DNA of 64,000 nt from Dehalococcoidia bacterium (GCA_022823505.1 JAJEIA010000077.1:1-64000), one strand, 5' to 3'. Counted from the first letter of the stretch, positions 19,154-27,001 are shown. Translations and numbers: made by a program. Notes: generated by a model from the sequence alone, not told the origin.

Positions 19154-19290
19154 TTGAATCCCATTGCCTTGTGGCCGGCGCCAAGCACTCAAAACTTGTC
19201 AGCAAGCGGTGACCGTTACGGATCCGTGTTGCCGGTGTGGTAGGCGCGTGCTAAATTGCCCTACGTCATTCCACACACGGAGTTATATCT

Positions 19291-20376
19291 ATGAGAATCA
19301 CCGGCGGCACCACGCGCGTTCTGCAGACACCGGCGGACAACCCGCTGGTGGTGGGTATCGACCAACCGGGCACCCGCGAGTTCGTCACCCTGGAACTCCA
19401 CACCGACGAGGGGATCAATGGCGTCGGCCTGACCTTTTTCGGAGGGCCGCTGGTGCACGCGCTGTGCCGGGCGGTGGATGACCTGGTGCAGCTGGCGGTG
19501 GGTGAGGACCCGATGAACCCTGAGGCCATCTGGGGCAAGCTGATGGACGCCTGCTCGTCCGCCGGGCCGGAGGGCATCCTTTCGCTGGGGCTGGCGCCCA
19601 TCGACATGGCGGTATGGGATATCAAGGGCAAGGCGCTGGACCAGACCGTGTGCGGGCTGATGGGCGGCTACCGGGACCGCGCGCCCACCTACGCCAGCGG
19701 CGCGCTGATGCGGCCCATGGGCCTGGAGTACCTGTCCGAGGCCGGCCCGCGGCTGGTGGAGCAGGGGTTCCGCCAGATGAAGACGCAGATGGGCGCGGAG
19801 CCCACGGCCGCCCGCGAGGTGGCCCGCATCCGCACGCTGCGGGACGCCATCGGACCGGACATCGACCTGATGTGCGACATCAACCAGCTTTGGAACGTCA
19901 ACCAGGCCATCCAGATCGGCAGCATGGTCGAGGAGTACCACCTGTTCTGGCTGGAGGACGTGGTGGCCCGGGACGACTACCAGGGGCTGGCGCGGGTCGC
20001 CGACGCCCTGACCACGCCCATCGCGGCCGGCGAGTACGTCTACGGCATCCGGCCCTTCCGCCACATGGTGGAGCAGCGGAGCATTGACATCGTGATGGTG
20101 GACCTGCTTCGGGCCGGCGGGATCACGCCCTTCCGCAAGATCGCCGGCATGGCGGAGGCGTTCAACCTGCCGGTGGTGTCCCACCTGATACCCGAGGTGC
20201 AGGTTCACACGATCTCGGCCATACCCAACGGGCTGACGGTGGAGTACATGCCGTGGTCGCTGCGGCTGTTCGACGAGACGCCGGACATCGTGGACGGTGA
20301 CCTGGTGGTGCCCGACCGGCCGGGGCTGGGCCTCTCCTTCAGCCAGGACGCCATCGCCCAGTACCAGGTTGCCTGA
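19291..20376 (+). CDS. Enolase-superfamily (mandelate racemase/muconate lactonizing type) enzyme
   Basis: 361 residues. N-terminal capping domain (to about 125) and a TIM barrel with metal ligands in LMCDINQLWN (Asp), FWLEDV (Glu) and AAGEYVYG (Glu). A later Asp in VMVDLLRAGG and a His in VSHLIPE match the mandelate-racemase Asp-His dyad. The first barrel motif is MKTQMG: the second Lys of the usual KxK is Gln. Such enzymes abstract a proton alpha to a carboxylate, commonly as sugar-acid dehydratases; the substrate is not clear. It is followed by a NIPSNAP gene. Confidence 0.92.
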   Translation: MRITGGTTRVLQTPADNPLVVGIDQPGTREFVTLELHTDEGINGVGLTFFGGPLVHALCRAVDDLVQLAVGEDPMNPEAIWGKLMDACSSAGPEGILSLGLAPIDMAVWDIKGKALDQTVCGLMGGYRDRAPTYASGALMRPMGLEYLSEAGPRLVEQGFRQMKTQMGAEPTAAREVARIRTLRDAIGPDIDLMCDINQLWNVNQAIQIGSMVEEYHLFWLEDVVARDDYQGLARVADALTTPIAAGEYVYGIRPFRHMVEQRSIDIVMVDLLRAGGITPFRKIAGMAEAFNLPVVSHLIPEVQVHTISAIPNGLTVEYMPWSLRLFDETPDIVDGDLVVPDRPGLGLSFSQDAIAQYQVA

Positions 20377-20387
20377 CCGTGGGCAAT

Positions 20388-20449
20388 TTGCATGGATGTA
20401 CAGGATATTCAGGATAAATTTATCCCTTTTATCTTGTTTATCCATGCAA
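20388..20449. repeat. Palindrome between enolase and NIPSNAP genes
   Basis: Perfect 10-bp inverted arms TTGCATGGAT and ATCCATGCAA enclose AGGATA/TATCC half-sites. It is A+T-rich compared with its surroundings, resembles a short form of the family-2 repeat, and would form a hairpin in the leader of the NIPSNAP mRNA. Confidence 0.6.
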
Positions 20450-20472
20450 GCAAAAACTCAAGGAGGATAATA

Positions 20473-20784
20473 ATGGCTACCTACCAGTTGCGCATCTACA
20501 CCATCAATCGCGGCATGATGGACTCCTGGCTTGGGCTGTTCAACGAGCACATCCGGCCGCTGCACGACCGGCTGGGCATCCCCGTGGTGTCCAGCTACGT
20601 GAACGCCGACCGCACGGAGTTCATCTGGGTCCGGCGGTTCGACAGCGCGGACGAGATCGCGGAGAAGGAGGCAGCGTACTTCGCTTCGCCGGAGCGGAGC
20701 GCCCTGGGCGACCGGCCCACCAGCCACATCGCCAAGATGGAAGTGCGGGTGATGGACGGAGTGGAGGCCGCGGCCGCGGCCTGA
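20473..20784 (+). CDS. NIPSNAP-family protein
   Basis: 103 residues, a ferredoxin-like alpha/beta barrel of the NIPSNAP family: YQLRIYTINRGMMDSW at the start, then FIWVRRFDSADEI. Members are small dimeric proteins, some acting as monooxygenase-like or accessory proteins; no substrate is known. The ATG at 20473 has AGGAGG 5-10 nt before it, so the longer frame upstream, which runs through the palindrome, is not used. Confidence 0.88.
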   Translation: MATYQLRIYTINRGMMDSWLGLFNEHIRPLHDRLGIPVVSSYVNADRTEFIWVRRFDSADEIAEKEAAYFASPERSALGDRPTSHIAKMEVRVMDGVEAAAAA

Positions 20785-20810
20785 CCGCCAGCCGCACGGC
20801 AGGGCTCACG

Positions 20811-20974
20811 CGTGCTCAGTTTGTCATCGCGAGGAGCGTAGCGATGTGGCGGTCTCGTTACGGCGGCAGCGTTCCTGACCCCGACGAGATTGCTGCGCTG
20901 CGCTCGCAATGGCAAGTGGAGTGCATCAGCGTGGCGGGATTGCCACGCTTCGCTCGCGGTGACAGCTCCAGCGA
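20811..20974. repeat. Family-1 intergenic repeat, long copy
   Basis: Contains CAGTTTGTCATCGCGAGGAGCG and two inverted right-hand ends (GCGCTCGCAATGGCA and CGCTCGCGGTGACA), as if two elements were nested. It lies between convergent NIPSNAP and PPOX genes. Confidence 0.75.
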
Positions 20975-21017
20975 AAAAGCGTGCGTGTGGGCACGGCAGG
21001 GGCGGAGATTTTCGCCC

Positions 21018-21530
21018 CTATGAGGCTTGGGATGGCACCTGCTCGGCGTGGCGTTCGTGCCAGCCGGCGTTGATGTTGGCCCAGTAGTTTTCCCAGTTGC
21101 GGCGGGTGTCAGCCTCGGTGGCGCCGCCCCAGTAGCCGGGGGACACCAGGGGCAGGGCCTGCTCAATGCGGATGAGGACCACGGCGCGCACGCTGTCGGC
21201 GAGGCCGGTTACGTTGGAAGGGCCGTTGCGCATCCGCTCCTTCACCGTCGCCTCCAGCTCGTCGCCGGAGTGGACGGCCACGGTGCCCTTGAAGCGATAG
21301 CCCTTGCGGGCGAACTGGTCCACGACGTTGATCTCGATGGACGGGTTGTGCTCCAGGTTGCGCATGGTGCCCGGCGAAGCCAGGTCGGTGAACAGGATGT
21401 GATCGTCGTCCCAGATCATGGTGGTGGCCTTGGGCGACAGGTTGGGGGTGCCGTCGGGGCAGACGGTGGCGGCGAAGATCAGGCGCTGCTCGGTCAGGGC
21501 CCGTTTCATGTCATCGGTCAGAATTCCCAT
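21018..21530 (-). CDS. PPOX-class pyridoxamine-phosphate-oxidase-like protein
   Basis: 170 residues of the split-barrel flavin-binding superfamily: FAATVCPDGTPNLSPKATTMIWDD, then HILFTDLASPGTMRNLEHNP and VAVHSG. The pattern is that of small FMN- or F420-binding proteins. The C-terminal 40 residues (YWGGATEADTRRNWENYW) are outside the core. Start 36 nt after the GNAT gene stop, so the two probably form an operon. Confidence 0.85.
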   Translation of the reverse strand: MGILTDDMKRALTEQRLIFAATVCPDGTPNLSPKATTMIWDDDHILFTDLASPGTMRNLEHNPSIEINVVDQFARKGYRFKGTVAVHSGDELEATVKERMRNGPSNVTGLADSVRAVVLIRIEQALPLVSPGYWGGATEADTRRNWENYWANINAGWHERHAEQVPSQAS

Positions 21531-21565
21531 GCTTGGCGTCTCTCCGGTTTCGAAAGTTCTTCTGT

Positions 21566-22018
21566 CTAAAGGTCCTTGACCATTTCGCGGTGGGGGATGC
21601 CGGCTTCCTCGAAGACCTCGCCGACCTCCCGGTAGCCGTGGCCGGCGTAGAAGGACTTGACGTATTCCTGGGCGTGGAGGGTGATCTGGCGGAAGCCGCG
21701 CTCGCGACCCTGCTGCTCCAAAAAGCTCAGCACTTGGCCGCCAACGCCATCGCGGCGCCGTTCCCGCTCCACGGCCATGCGGCCGATGTGCGGCCCCTTG
21801 CCATCGACGTCGGGGAGGAGCCGGCCGGTCCCAATGACAACGCCGTCAAGCAGAGCCACCGCGTGGACGGTGTCGTCAGCGGTGTCGAACTCGTCCAGCT
21901 CGATGTCGGCGGGGACGCCCTGCTCGCCCACGAAGACACGGATACGCAGGCTGAACGCCGCCTCAAGTTCGGCGGGTGTTTCGATCAGTTTGATGGTGAT
22001 GTCTGAGGTTGAGGTCAT
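21566..22018 (-). CDS. GNAT-family N-acetyltransferase (ElaA/YjcF-like)
   Basis: 150 residues. AFSLRIRVFVGEQGVP near residue 20 is the ElaA/YjcF opening, and RMAVERERRRDGVGGQ is the acetyl-CoA pyrophosphate-binding loop (R-x-x-G-x-G/A type). The C-terminal HAQEYVKSFYAGHGYREVGEVFEEAGIPH segment is typical. It transfers an acetyl group from acetyl-CoA to an unknown amine. First gene of a two-gene minus-strand unit with the PPOX gene. Confidence 0.9.
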   Translation of the reverse strand: MTSTSDITIKLIETPAELEAAFSLRIRVFVGEQGVPADIELDEFDTADDTVHAVALLDGVVIGTGRLLPDVDGKGPHIGRMAVERERRRDGVGGQVLSFLEQQGRERGFRQITLHAQEYVKSFYAGHGYREVGEVFEEAGIPHREMVKDL

Positions 22019-22041
22019 GTCGGGTCCCAGCGTTGTGCGGG

Positions 22042-22312
22042 CTAATTGTTTCGGTACACTTCGCTGCGGTGTGCCACTGCCCTAACGATGATACGGCGAG
22101 TTTGTCGATCCAAGGTGTACAAAATCCGGTAATCCCCCACCCTCTCCCGGAACAGCCCCCTCAACCTCCCGGTCAGGGCCTGGTGACGAATGGTTCCCGC
22201 GTTGACGGCCAGTTCATCCCAGCTTGCCACGCACTCGTCTGGCCGGCTCTGTGTCCAAACGCGTCAGATCATCGGCGGCGCTGGCGTGGAACTCTACTGA
22301 ATATGGGATCAA
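22042..22312 (-). pseudogene. RelE-type toxin gene with a single-base frameshift
   Basis: From a TTG at 22312, overlapping the antitoxin stop by 4 nt, the frame reads IPYSVEFHASAADDLTRLD and ...RRVRGKL, a normal RelE N-terminus. It then meets TGA near 22218. One base further the frame continues as DELAVNAGTIRHQALTG, then FRERVGDYRILYTLDR and RSEVYRN, the RelE core and C-terminus. The total span of 271 nt is one base over 90 codons, so an extra G in the GGG near 22220 explains it. The toxin is either inactivated or the base call is wrong. Confidence 0.8.
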
Positions 22313-22521
22313 TCCAGCCCCAATCGCCGGTACACTTCCTCGGCAGGAATTGTGTGCTTTTCCGATGCGACGCGTCGTTCCATCTCGGCGACGAATTCAT
22401 CGCTGAATTCCAACCCTTCGTCCGGGTCGTCCAACAATTCGGCAACGACCTCGGCGACGGTCTCGCGGATCAAAGCGCGGAATTCGTCGATGGTTAGTTC
22501 GGCAACGGTTTGGGCAGCCAT
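22309..22521 (-). CDS. RelB-like antitoxin
   Basis: 70 residues, acidic and helical, with LTIDEFRALIRETVAEVV and a C-terminal IPAEEVYRRLGLD. This is the usual shape of the antitoxin partner of a RelE/ParE gene, but no DNA-binding motif is obvious. It overlaps the damaged relE by 4 nt (TTGA) and has GGAG before its ATG. Confidence 0.7.
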   Translation of the reverse strand: MAAQTVAELTIDEFRALIRETVAEVVAELLDDPDEGLEFSDEFVAEMERRVASEKHTIPAEEVYRRLGLD

Positions 22522-22689
22522 TATTGCTCCGGGCAGGGCGATTGCGGTGGTCGGGCGCTTTGCGTGGGCGCCGTTACGGCGAGTCTAACACCGCGCGTTT
22601 GACACCGGCAAACCAAAAGCAAGCTGCCGCCGGCAAGATTGCCGGCGGCAGCAGTGTTCGGCCTGGTGGCCTGGGCTGGCGCGGCTCGG

Positions 22690-23541
22690 TTACTGCACCA
22701 GATTGGGCGTGACCTCGGCGGGGATGCCGCCGGCTTCCATCTCGCGGCCGCGGGCCTCAACCTGCGGGATGATCGAGGCGACGAGGTCCTCGTCCAGGTC
22801 GGCGGCGACGCCGGGGTAGCCGGCGCGCTCGAGCATGGCCTTGAGCTTGCCGGTCTTGAACTGGTCGAGGCACCAGCCCAGCGGGTCGGGGACCAGGGTC
22901 TTATCCCAGAAGATGCGGTGGTTCTTGTTGCGCGGGCCGTAGTGGTAGTGCGGATCGTCCCGGAAGCAGTCGAAGGCCAGCAACTCGGTCTCTTCCGTGA
23001 ACACGCGGCCGGTGTTGCCGGCCAGGTCGCTGAGAACGTGGATGGCCAGCCCGCCGTCGCCGGAGGCCTGGCGGCGCATCTCGAGGCCAAAGCGGATGTT
23101 GCCGGCTTCGATGATGTCGGTGCCGCGGTTGTGCTTGACGGTGTTGCGCTCGGCGGCGAACTTGACCCGGGCGGTGGCATCGACCTCGTCCAGGGCGGCG
23201 TTGACCGCGTTCATATCCAGCGCGCCGGCGGCGTCGGCATGGCCGGCCCGGGTCAGCATGGCGGCAAGGTTGCTGCGCATGGTCCTGACCGACCAGCCGA
23301 TGGGGTTGCCGTCGACGGTGTGGTCCATCCGGTAGTTGATGCTCTCGCCGTCGGGCGCGTAAACGTAGCTCTTTTCGATGTCGAAGCAGTTGAAGCGCAG
23401 CGCGGTCTCGCCGCCGACCTCCACCAGGATGACCACGCCCTGGTCGGAGTGGTCCTGGATGTTGCCGTCCCACAGCTCGTGCTGCACCACGAAGGCGACG
23501 TTACCCGCTTCAAACCTGATCCGTCCTCGCTGTGTCGTCAT
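22690..23541 (-). CDS. Protein with two tandem related domains, unknown function
   Basis: 283 residues. Two halves of about 125 residues align. The first runs from FEAGNVAF through LRFNCFDIEKSYVYAPDG, DGNPIGW, RSNLAAMLTRAGHADAAGALD. The second runs from IEAGNIRF through LAFDCFRDDPHYHYGPRN, VPDPLGW, GKLKAMLERAGYPGVAADLD. Each half thus has a beta-rich part with C-F-D-I/R, an aromatic-rich loop, a P-x-G-W motif and a C-terminal helix pair. The family is not recognised. No signal peptide. The CF(D/R) and YHYGP segments could form a ligand or metal site (guess). Confidence 0.7.
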   Translation of the reverse strand: MTTQRGRIRFEAGNVAFVVQHELWDGNIQDHSDQGVVILVEVGGETALRFNCFDIEKSYVYAPDGESINYRMDHTVDGNPIGWSVRTMRSNLAAMLTRAGHADAAGALDMNAVNAALDEVDATARVKFAAERNTVKHNRGTDIIEAGNIRFGLEMRRQASGDGGLAIHVLSDLAGNTGRVFTEETELLAFDCFRDDPHYHYGPRNKNHRIFWDKTLVPDPLGWCLDQFKTGKLKAMLERAGYPGVAADLDEDLVASIIPQVEARGREMEAGGIPAEVTPNLVQ

Positions 23542-23625
23542 ATTCGATTTCCTCCCTTTTTCAGAACGAAAGTAAACGAAATATAACCGGGCGGTTTCGC
23601 GGGTGTCAAACGGAACCGTCGGCGT

Positions 23626-24123
23626 TCACATCCCCAGGGCTTCTCGGATGGCGCGGAGTTGGTTGAGGTGCTCGCCCCAGTGCCGTTCCAGACCATCGAT
23701 GAACGATTGTGCGGTGCGTTGCTCGTGGATTTCGCGGTGCGGGAGATGAGCCATGGCGGTCCGTGCCTCAAAATCGCCGTCGCCGGCGTTGGCAATGGCG
23801 TCCTCGGCGGTTTGCAGGATGGCCAGGGGGCCGGCCAGGGCATCGCCAATGTCTGTGGCCAGGCGCTCTGGCGTCATGTTGTTGGCGTCGGGCAGGATGG
23901 TGACCTCTTGAAGGCTGCCGGCCAGGACGCCGGCGATTACGCCGCCGATGCCGCCCTCGGGCGTGTCCACCAGGTGGTAGAGGACCTCCCGGGCGCACCA
24001 TGGATCAGCGTCGGATCTGGCGCCGTCCTTCCAGTCCAGGCAGTAGTCCATGCCGTCCAGGGCAGCGATCAACTCGTCGCGGATGCGGCGGACGGTGGCG
24101 AGGTTGGTGGTGCGGTCAGCCAT
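23626..24123 (-). CDS. DinB-family protein
   Basis: 165 residues. The helical-bundle pattern of the DinB superfamily is seen: VRRIRDELIAALDGMDY at the start, WCAREVLYHLVDTP in the middle (His ligand) and HWGEHLNQLRAIREAL at the end (His ligands). Substrate unknown. The start codon overlaps the 3' end of the upstream membrane-protein gene by 8 bp, so translation is probably coupled. Last gene in the minus-strand run from 26908. Confidence 0.78.
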   Translation of the reverse strand: MADRTTNLATVRRIRDELIAALDGMDYCLDWKDGARSDADPWCAREVLYHLVDTPEGGIGGVIAGVLAGSLQEVTILPDANNMTPERLATDIGDALAGPLAILQTAEDAIANAGDGDFEARTAMAHLPHREIHEQRTAQSFIDGLERHWGEHLNQLRAIREALGM

Positions 24124-24829
24124 GTTCAGGTTCTCCAGTCTGGGGTTGAGGGTCTGCGGCGCTGACGGCAGGCGGCTTGAGCAATCCGGCGACCAGCCAC
24201 AGGCCGCTGACGACCAGCCAGGCGAGGAAGGCAATGCCGGATACCCGGTGCATGGCGGTGGCGGCATCCACCCAGATGAACAGCATGGCGACGCCGATGA
24301 CGAGGTCCGCCACGGCGGACACCTTGAGCAGCCCACCGATGCGCCACTGCACCGGCGCCAGGCCGATCAGGCCCAGCCCGGCCAATGTGAAACCGGCCTT
24401 CCCCGTTATCCAGCGGGCAGCGTCCAGCCGGCCGACCAGCTCCAGCGAACCGGCATCGCCAGTTGCAAGCGCGGAAGGACCGACAGTGGTCAGCATGATC
24501 GCGCAGATTCCCGAGACCACCGTGATGACGCCGGACAATGACAGCGCCGTCATCGCCAGCCTGGCCGGCGCCGGATGGTAGGGTGTCGTCACGTATCGCA
24601 GAACGCCAGCCGCAGCCAGCAGGAACACGCCGGAGGCAATGCGCGCCGCCGCGCTGTAGGTGTAAGCCAGGGTGTTGGCGTCGATGGCCTCGAGGCTCAG
24701 ACGGAGGGTCGGCTGATCGGCGTCGGCCATGATGCGCGTGGGCACCATGATGGCCGTGGCCACGGCGGTAAGGAGGAGAAACACGCCGGCGATGCGGGCG
24801 CTGCCGGCGAAGTAGGTTGATACGTGCAT
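24116..24829 (-). CDS. Membrane protein, DUF4386-like
   Basis: 237 residues with about six hydrophobic segments, starting SARIAGVFLLLTAVATAI. The arrangement (N-terminal SARIAGV..L, long loops with small residues, AARWITGKAGFTLAGLGLIGLAPV) resembles DUF4386-type membrane proteins. Function unknown. An ATG at 24829 is chosen over a TTG 27 nt upstream; the gap to the HEPN-like B1 gene is 16 nt, so the genes likely share a transcript. Confidence 0.7.
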   Translation of the reverse strand: MHVSTYFAGSARIAGVFLLLTAVATAIMVPTRIMADADQPTLRLSLEAIDANTLAYTYSAAARIASGVFLLAAAGVLRYVTTPYHPAPARLAMTALSLSGVITVVSGICAIMLTTVGPSALATGDAGSLELVGRLDAARWITGKAGFTLAGLGLIGLAPVQWRIGGLLKVSAVADLVIGVAMLFIWVDAATAMHRVSGIAFLAWLVVSGLWLVAGLLKPPAVSAADPQPQTGEPEHG

Positions 24830-24845
24830 AACGATCGGTTGCGGG

Positions 24846-25199
24846 TCAGGCGGCAAGGGGAAGGAGGCGGTTAATCAGGGAGCGGGTGGTATCAGCGGCA
24901 TCTCGAACTTGAACATCTGCCATATTGTTCAGGTAAAAATGGACGTGGAGCCGGTTCGCATCCTTGTAGTCTTCAACAATTACGGGGTCGTCAATCTCGG
25001 CGATTATTTGGCGCATTACGTGGCGACGATGTTGATGTTCCTGATACCGTTGTCCGCGCTGCATGGCTATGGCAATGATGACCTGCGACAAGGAGCCCCA
25101 GAGCAACTCGGCTCCTGCCATGTCGTCGCCATTGCCAAAGTGCTGTTCGGCGAGCAAAGACAATTCGGTGGACGTACGCAGCCTCTCTGTCGATGTCAT
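24846..25199 (-). CDS. HEPN/PaREP1-like protein B1
   Basis: 117 residues, all-helical. FGNGDDMAGAELLWGS and the IIAIAMQRGQRYQEH segment match the PaREP1-like pattern and contain R48-x6-H55, the HEPN RNase arrangement. NRLHVHFYLNNM and LINRLLPLAA match the solitary gene at 13330-13680. The start overlaps the stop of A1 by ATGA, so A1 and B1 are coupled and likely form a complex. HEPN proteins are often RNases in toxin-antitoxin or defence systems; no activity is proven here. Confidence 0.7.
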   Translation of the reverse strand: MTSTERLRTSTELSLLAEQHFGNGDDMAGAELLWGSLSQVIIAIAMQRGQRYQEHQHRRHVMRQIIAEIDDPVIVEDYKDANRLHVHFYLNNMADVQVRDAADTTRSLINRLLPLAA

Positions 25200-25564
25200 G
25201 ACACGTCGCGCACTGAGAAGCCCAACATACGATCAATGAACCCGGTAGAGATGTCCCAGTCCTCTTCAACATCTTGGGCGGGTATAGCGAGGCCCATCCC
25301 ATTTGTTCGGGCCAAGTCGGCGCAACCCAACGCGGACATGAAGCCGCGTTTTTCAGGATGTGCTTGGGCGATCCGCCGACCGGCGGCATAGACTTCGTCG
25401 AACGTGTCGCAGGGCCAACCGCGTTCTTGGGCAACGCACTTGATGGCGTGGGCGGTGGCTTCCCAGATGCGTTTGCAGAAGAGCTCATGGTCGCGCTGGG
25501 CCATGGCCTGGTCGGCAAGCCAGACCTTGTTGCGAACTTGCTGGATTTGCGCCGGGGATAACAT
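25196..25564 (-). CDS. HEPN/PaREP1-like protein A1
   Basis: 122 residues. KRIWEATAHAIKCVAQERGWPCDTFDEVYAAGR fits the same helical fold as the B proteins, but the motif position after the Arg has Phe instead of His, so the RNase motif is lost. The C-terminal DWDISTGFIDRMLGFSV is shared with A2. The ATG at 25564 gives the same start (MLSP) and the same length as A2; a TTG two codons earlier is less likely. Own -10 box upstream. Confidence 0.68.
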   Translation of the reverse strand: MLSPAQIQQVRNKVWLADQAMAQRDHELFCKRIWEATAHAIKCVAQERGWPCDTFDEVYAAGRRIAQAHPEKRGFMSALGCADLARTNGMGLAIPAQDVEEDWDISTGFIDRMLGFSVRDVS

Positions 25565-25597
25565 GGCCAATCTCCGCGTCCCGATAAGGGTTTGATC

Positions 25598-25603
25598 ATT
25601 ATA
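25598..25603 (-). promoter_or_regulatory. -10 box of the A1-B1 unit
   Basis: TATAAT on the minus strand inside GCCGGCTATAATG, 33 nt before the A1 ATG. The same 13 bases occur before A2. Confidence 0.55.
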
Positions 25604-25648
25604 GCCGGCCCTGACGAAGGGTCAGAGCAACCGCGCGGCGTGCCCGGG

Positions 25649-26001
25649 TCAGGCAGACAGCGGGAGAAGACGGTCGATGAGAGCGTGGGTTTTCGCAACC
25701 GCGCTGCTCAGCAACTCCGTAGGCATATCGTTGTGATAGAAGTGGGCGTGCAATCTCTGGGCTTCGCTGAAGTCGCGCCGGATGGAATCTTCGCCCAATT
25801 CACGCACCAGATTGCGAACCGTTGCACGGCGATGTTGATGGTCCTGGATTGGTTCCTGACGGTTCATCGCGATGGCTATGACTATTTGCGTCACCGCGCC
25901 CCACAGCATTTCGGCGCCGACCATAGAATTGCCAGCAGCGAAAATTTATCTGCAAGGGTGATGAATTCCCGCGCGGCCCTGATGCGTTCCTCCGCGGTCA
26001 T
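25649..26001 (-). pseudogene. HEPN/PaREP1-like protein B2, frameshifted
   Basis: From the ATG at 26001 (ATGA overlap with A2) the frame gives MTAEERIRAAREFITLADKF, like B1. The match then continues in the -1 frame as FAAGNSMVGAEMLWGA, IAIAMNRQEPIQDHQH and LIDRLLPLSA. The whole span is 353 nt, one base short of the 354 nt of B1. The shift lies at the TTTT run near 25950. The R-x6-H motif (RQEPIQDH) is kept in the second part. Possible causes are decay, a sequencing error in a homopolymer, or programmed -1 slippage on TTT-T. Confidence 0.7.
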
Positions 26002-26366
26002 TCGATCTGGCGCACCGGTCGGCCCAGGACCCTTTCTATAAAGCCTGGAGCAAGATCCCAGTCTTCGACCACTTCGTAATCGTCAAATATCTTCCACTGC
26101 GCATTGGCACGGTGGCATTCAGCGAAATTGAGCTCAGACTCGGCGGCGGACTCGTCGTCTTGCTCCCCGGCGATTTTGCGCCCGGCCGCGTAGATCTCCT
26201 CGAACGTCGAGTGGGGCCAGCCGCGCCCTTGCGCCACGAACTTGATTGCCAGGGCCGTAGCATCCCACATTTTTTGGCTGGCCAAGCAATAATCCTGCTG
26301 ACCCAACGCCAAGTCAGCTTCCCAAACTACGCTCTGAACTTTTCGCGCTTGCTCCGGGGATAGCAT
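25998..26366 (-). CDS. HEPN/PaREP1-like protein A2
   Basis: 122 residues, a paralogue of A1 (shared LSP start, QKMWDATALAIKFVAQGRGW, FEEIYAAGRKIAG and DWDLAPGFIERVLG). The B-type R-x6-H is missing here too (RGWPHSTF). Coupled to B2 by an ATGA overlap. A clean ATG with GGGGAGATAACC upstream marks the start. Confidence 0.68.
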   Translation of the reverse strand: MLSPEQARKVQSVVWEADLALGQQDYCLASQKMWDATALAIKFVAQGRGWPHSTFEEIYAAGRKIAGEQDDESAAESELNFAECHRANAQWKIFDDYEVVEDWDLAPGFIERVLGRPVRQIE

Positions 26367-26398
26367 GGGTTATCTCCCCAACAGACTGGGATGTAAAC

Positions 26399-26404
26399 AT
26401 TATA
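26399..26404 (-). promoter_or_regulatory. -10 box of the A2-B2 unit
   Basis: TATAAT on the minus strand inside GCCGGCTATAATG, 32 nt before the A2 ATG, identical over 13 bases to the A1 copy. Confidence 0.55.
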
Positions 26405-26422
26405 GCCGGCGCGGCCACAGGC

Positions 26423-26908
26423 TCAGGGAGCGAGCGGCGCGTAGGAGAACCAGCCTCCCGGGGGCAGAAAGTACCCGAGTAGCCACACCAGCAGGATCGC
26501 CACGACCAACGCCAGGTAGAAGGGCCAGACGGACATGGAGCGCAGGCTGACCAGCATCTGCTTGTTGACCGGGCCGACCGGGCGCACGACGTACAGGTCG
26601 GACAGCTCTACCGCTCCGACACTGTGCAGCTTGTGGACAAAGGCGTTGTAGGAGTTGCGGAACACTTGCTCCAACGCTAGGTAGTAGGCGTCAAGAAACA
26701 GGAAGAACGCTGCAGGGATCAGAGCCAGCAGGGCGTAGGCGGGGGCTCCGGAGCGGGCCACAAGCACCAGGATGGCCGCCACCAGGACGATGCACCAGTT
26801 CTTGCACGACGCGCTGTTGCCGGCCATGCGCTGGATGACGTCCTGCAGGATGGTCAGGTGCGTCCGAACCGCCTCGGAATTGGCGCCGTATTCCCGTTGG
26901 CTGGCCAT
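26423..26908 (-). CDS. Conserved small membrane protein (2-4 TM)
   Basis: 161 residues. The layout HLTILQDVIQRMAGNS - K/CW..LV - hydrophobic pair - LDAYYLALEQVFRNSY is a widespread uncharacterised family (ILxxVIxRMxxNS...LDAYYLxxExxFRxxY). Two central hydrophobic segments (about 42-72) and a C-terminal pair (about 128-150) are visible. SLATT-like 2TM effectors of defence systems have a similar feel, but I cannot show homology. It is 56 nt upstream of the HEPN-like A2 gene on the same strand, so a link is possible. Confidence 0.7.
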   Translation of the reverse strand: MASQREYGANSEAVRTHLTILQDVIQRMAGNSASCKNWCIVLVAAILVLVARSGAPAYALLALIPAAFFLFLDAYYLALEQVFRNSYNAFVHKLHSVGAVELSDLYVVRPVGPVNKQMLVSLRSMSVWPFYLALVVAILLVWLLGYFLPPGGWFSYAPLAP

Positions 26909-27001
26909 GGCGTTTGCTTCATCATCGGTTGCGCTGTCTGATGGCGTCTTCGACCCATGCCGCAGTGCAGTCGAACGCTACAAACTCATTGTAGCACCGG
27001 G

